Shown here: piece by piece, positions 62,106-64,000 of the stretch | Numbering within the stretch: the stretch's first letter is position 1 | How the letters are laid out: every line of letters starts with the position of its first letter | NCBI GenBank assembly: GCA_028140145.1 | Contig: JAOIOC010000005.1 | Coordinates: 19,433-83,432 of the forward strand | DNA from: SAR86 cluster bacterium | Lineage (GTDB): Bacteria; Pseudomonadota; Gammaproteobacteria; Magnimaribacterales; AG-339-G14 | DNA length: 64,000 nucleotides | Reading direction: 5' to 3' | The notes under the pieces: model-generated | What the model was told of the DNA's origin: nothing | What the model saw: only the letters and a program-made list of their open reading frames with translations | The model's database searches: none | Position numbers and translations under genes: made by a program

Positions 62106-62179
62106 GCCAGTAGCTCAATTGGTAGAGCGGCGGTCTCCAAAACCGCAGGTTGGGGGTTCGATTCCCTCCTGGCCTGCCA
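62104..62179 (+). tRNA. tRNA-Trp(CCA)
   Basis: AGGCCAG/CTGGCCT acceptor, anticodon CCA in CGGTCTCCAAAACCG, encoded CCA. Confidence 0.97.
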
Positions 62180-62205
62180 CGGAGATGGATATAAGATAAA
62201 ACAAT

Positions 62206-62553
62206 ATGACTTCAGTTAGCAGTAAAATTTTATGGATCCTTGGCTCAGCAGTTATCCTGATTGCTGTCTGGGGGAATTCTTATTACGCTGAAGTAGCTCT
62301 TTTATACAGAACCTTGATTGTGATTGCTCTATTGATTCTGGGTTTAGCAATAATTAGATTCACAATTTTTGGTAATTCTGCATACAACTTAATTGTTACT
62401 TCTCTAACTGAAATTAGAAAAGTAGTCTGGCCCAATAGAACTGAGACGACTCAAACAACTCTTATTGTTTTAGCTGCAGTAATTGTTGCTTCACTGTTGT
62501 TATGGGGCTTGGATTCTCTTTTTTCCTTTGGATTAAATTTATTATTGGGGTAG
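62206..62553 (+). CDS. secE: Preprotein translocase subunit SecE
   Basis: Three TM pattern; SLTEIRKVVWPNRTETTQTTLIV. Confidence 0.94.
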   Translation: MTSVSSKILWILGSAVILIAVWGNSYYAEVALLYRTLIVIALLILGLAIIRFTIFGNSAYNLIVTSLTEIRKVVWPNRTETTQTTLIVLAAVIVASLLLWGLDSLFSFGLNLLLG

Positions 62554-62555
62554 AA

Positions 62556-63089
62556 ATGTCGAAATCTTGGTATGTTCTTAATTCTTATTCTGGTTATGAA
62601 AATAAGGCCAAAGAACAGCTTTTAGAGAGAATAACCCTTAACGGCATGGAGGATTTTTTTGGAAAGATAGAAGTGCCTTCCGAAGAAATAACTGAAATGA
62701 AAGGAGGAAAGGAAAAAACTATACAAAAGAAATTTTTCCCAGGTTACATTTTGGTTGAGATGGAAATGAATGACGATACATGGCACCTTGTCAAAGAGAC
62801 TCCAAGGGTTTTGGGTTTCATTGGAGGCACAAAAACCAATCCAAGACCAATTTCAGAAAACGAAGCAAACAGAATTTTAAATCAAATAGAATCTGGAGTA
62901 GAAACCACTTCACAACAAAATATTTATGAAGCCGGTGAAATGATTAGAGTTATTGATGGACCTTTTAACGATTTTAGTGGCGTGATTGAAGAAGTCGATT
63001 CAGAAAAAGGAAAAGTAAAAGTAGCGGTGATGATCTTTGGAAGATCAACTCCAGTCGAGTTAGATTTCAATCAAATTGAGAGAGCATAA
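62556..63089 (+). CDS. nusG: Transcription termination/antitermination protein NusG (start trimmed from 62502)
   Basis: [55 protein letters not shown]. Confidence 0.97.
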   Translation: MSKSWYVLNSYSGYENKAKEQLLERITLNGMEDFFGKIEVPSEEITEMKGGKEKTIQKKFFPGYILVEMEMNDDTWHLVKETPRVLGFIGGTKTNPRPISENEANRILNQIESGVETTSQQNIYEAGEMIRVIDGPFNDFSGVIEEVDSEKGKVKVAVMIFGRSTPVELDFNQIERA

Positions 63090-63520
63090 TGGCGGACAAA
63101 AAGATAGATACATATATTAAACTTCAAGTACCTGCCGGCGCTGCCTCTCCTAGCCCTCCTGTTGGACCTGCGCTGGGTCAACATGGTGTTAACTTAATGG
63201 ACTTTTGTAATGCATTTAATTCTAAGACTAACGACCTGGAAAAGAATGTTCCTGTGCCTGTTGTTATAACAGTTTACGAAGACAAAAGTTTTGATTTCAT
63301 TGTAAAGACAACTCCTGCAAGCATTCTCCTAAAAAAGGCTGCTGGACTCGATAAGGGTAGCCCTACGCCAAACTCTTTAAAAGTGGGAAAAGTAACTAGG
63401 GCACAAGTTGAGGAAATAGCAGAAAAGAAAATGCAGGATCTCAACGCTGCTGATATGGATGCTGCAGTAAAAATTATTTCTGGTAGTGCCAGAAGCATGG
63501 GAATAGAGGTAATAGATTAA
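63089..63520 (+). CDS. rplK: 50S ribosomal protein L11
   Basis: [35 protein letters not shown]. Confidence 0.98.
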   Translation: MADKKIDTYIKLQVPAGAASPSPPVGPALGQHGVNLMDFCNAFNSKTNDLEKNVPVPVVITVYEDKSFDFIVKTTPASILLKKAAGLDKGSPTPNSLKVGKVTRAQVEEIAEKKMQDLNAADMDAAVKIISGSARSMGIEVID

Positions 63521-64000
63521 TGGCGAAAACATCTAAGAAAAATAAACCTTTAAGAGAAAAGTTAGTAGAAGAAGCCTCCTATAATTTGGAAGAAGCTTTA
63601 GATATTTTGTTTGAACATAAATCTGAAAAATTTACTGAGTCAGTGGATGTAAGTATTAACTTAGGAGTGGATCCATCGAAGTCAGATCAAAACGTTAGGG
63701 GAGCATCTAACCTCCCTCACGGCACTGGCCGTTCATATAAGGTTGCTGTTTTTGCAGAGGGTGAAGAGGCTAAAAGTGCTCTTGAAGCTGGAGCGGATAA
63801 AGTTGGCATGGAAGATCTCGCTGATGAAATGAAATCTGGGGAAATAGATTATGATGTCATAGTTGCTACTCCCGATACGATGAAAGTTGTAAGTCCGTTG
63901 GGTCAAATTTTGGGACCCAAAGGATTAATGCCTAATCCTAAGTCAGAAACGGTAACAAAAGATGTTTCGGGTGCGGTAAAAAATGCCAAAGCTGGTCAGG
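63520..64000 (+). CDS. rplA: 50S ribosomal protein L1 (partial; runs off right edge)
   Basis: [81 protein letters not shown]. Confidence 0.97.
   Translation, partial: MAKTSKKNKPLREKLVEEASYNLEEALDILFEHKSEKFTESVDVSINLGVDPSKSDQNVRGASNLPHGTGRSYKVAVFAEGEEAKSALEAGADKVGMEDLADEMKSGEIDYDVIVATPDTMKVVSPLGQILGPKGLMPNPKSETVTKDVSGAVKNAKAGQ

Overview
This 64 kb, AT-rich, densely packed window looks like the core chromosome of a streamlined marine-type gammaproteobacterium. It is possibly SAR86-like, but that is inferred from gene content and not proven. I saw no CRISPR array, transposase, prophage or rRNA. Main blocks: a PPi-type phosphofructokinase (partial) and mpl; a carotenoid oxygenase and DedA; a cell-elongation operon (proA-nadD-rsfS-mrdA-rodA-mltB-dacA-dat); a minus-strand dsbD-remnant-aroQ-accB-accC-leuS-lptE-holA block; ilvD, trxA, rho and rsmD; two tandem DUF5916/CBM9-like outer-membrane proteins; bamD and rluD; ilvBHC; a coupled polyprenyl-glycosyl cassette (GT39, PAP2+LPG_synthase_TM fusion, GT2); a sulfatase/redoxin/crotonase island between tRNA-Ile(GAT) and tRNA-Ala(TGC); a peptide/D-amino-acid/2-hydroxyacid group; rnr-rlmB-lpxC-secA-argJ-thiE-like; and the tRNA-tufB-tRNA-Trp-secE-nusG-rplK-rplA locus. 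The most interesting signals are: (a) the GT39/PAP2-flippase-fusion/GT2 cassette, a candidate self-contained envelope glycosylation module; (b) rrn-spacer-type tRNA-Ile and tRNA-Ala sitting 3.2 kb apart with no rRNA; (c) extreme boundary sharing, with stop codons shared between convergent genes, a CATG shared by divergent start codons, the tufB stop inside tRNA-Trp, and the rraA 3' end inside antisense tRNA-Thr; (d) repeated loss of domains at conserved loci (DsbD, SecA tail, MutT-ThiE, RNase R, BirA); (e) -10-like boxes placed 4-7 nt from start codons, suggesting leaderless mRNAs. All homology calls are from reading motifs by eye; no database search was run.
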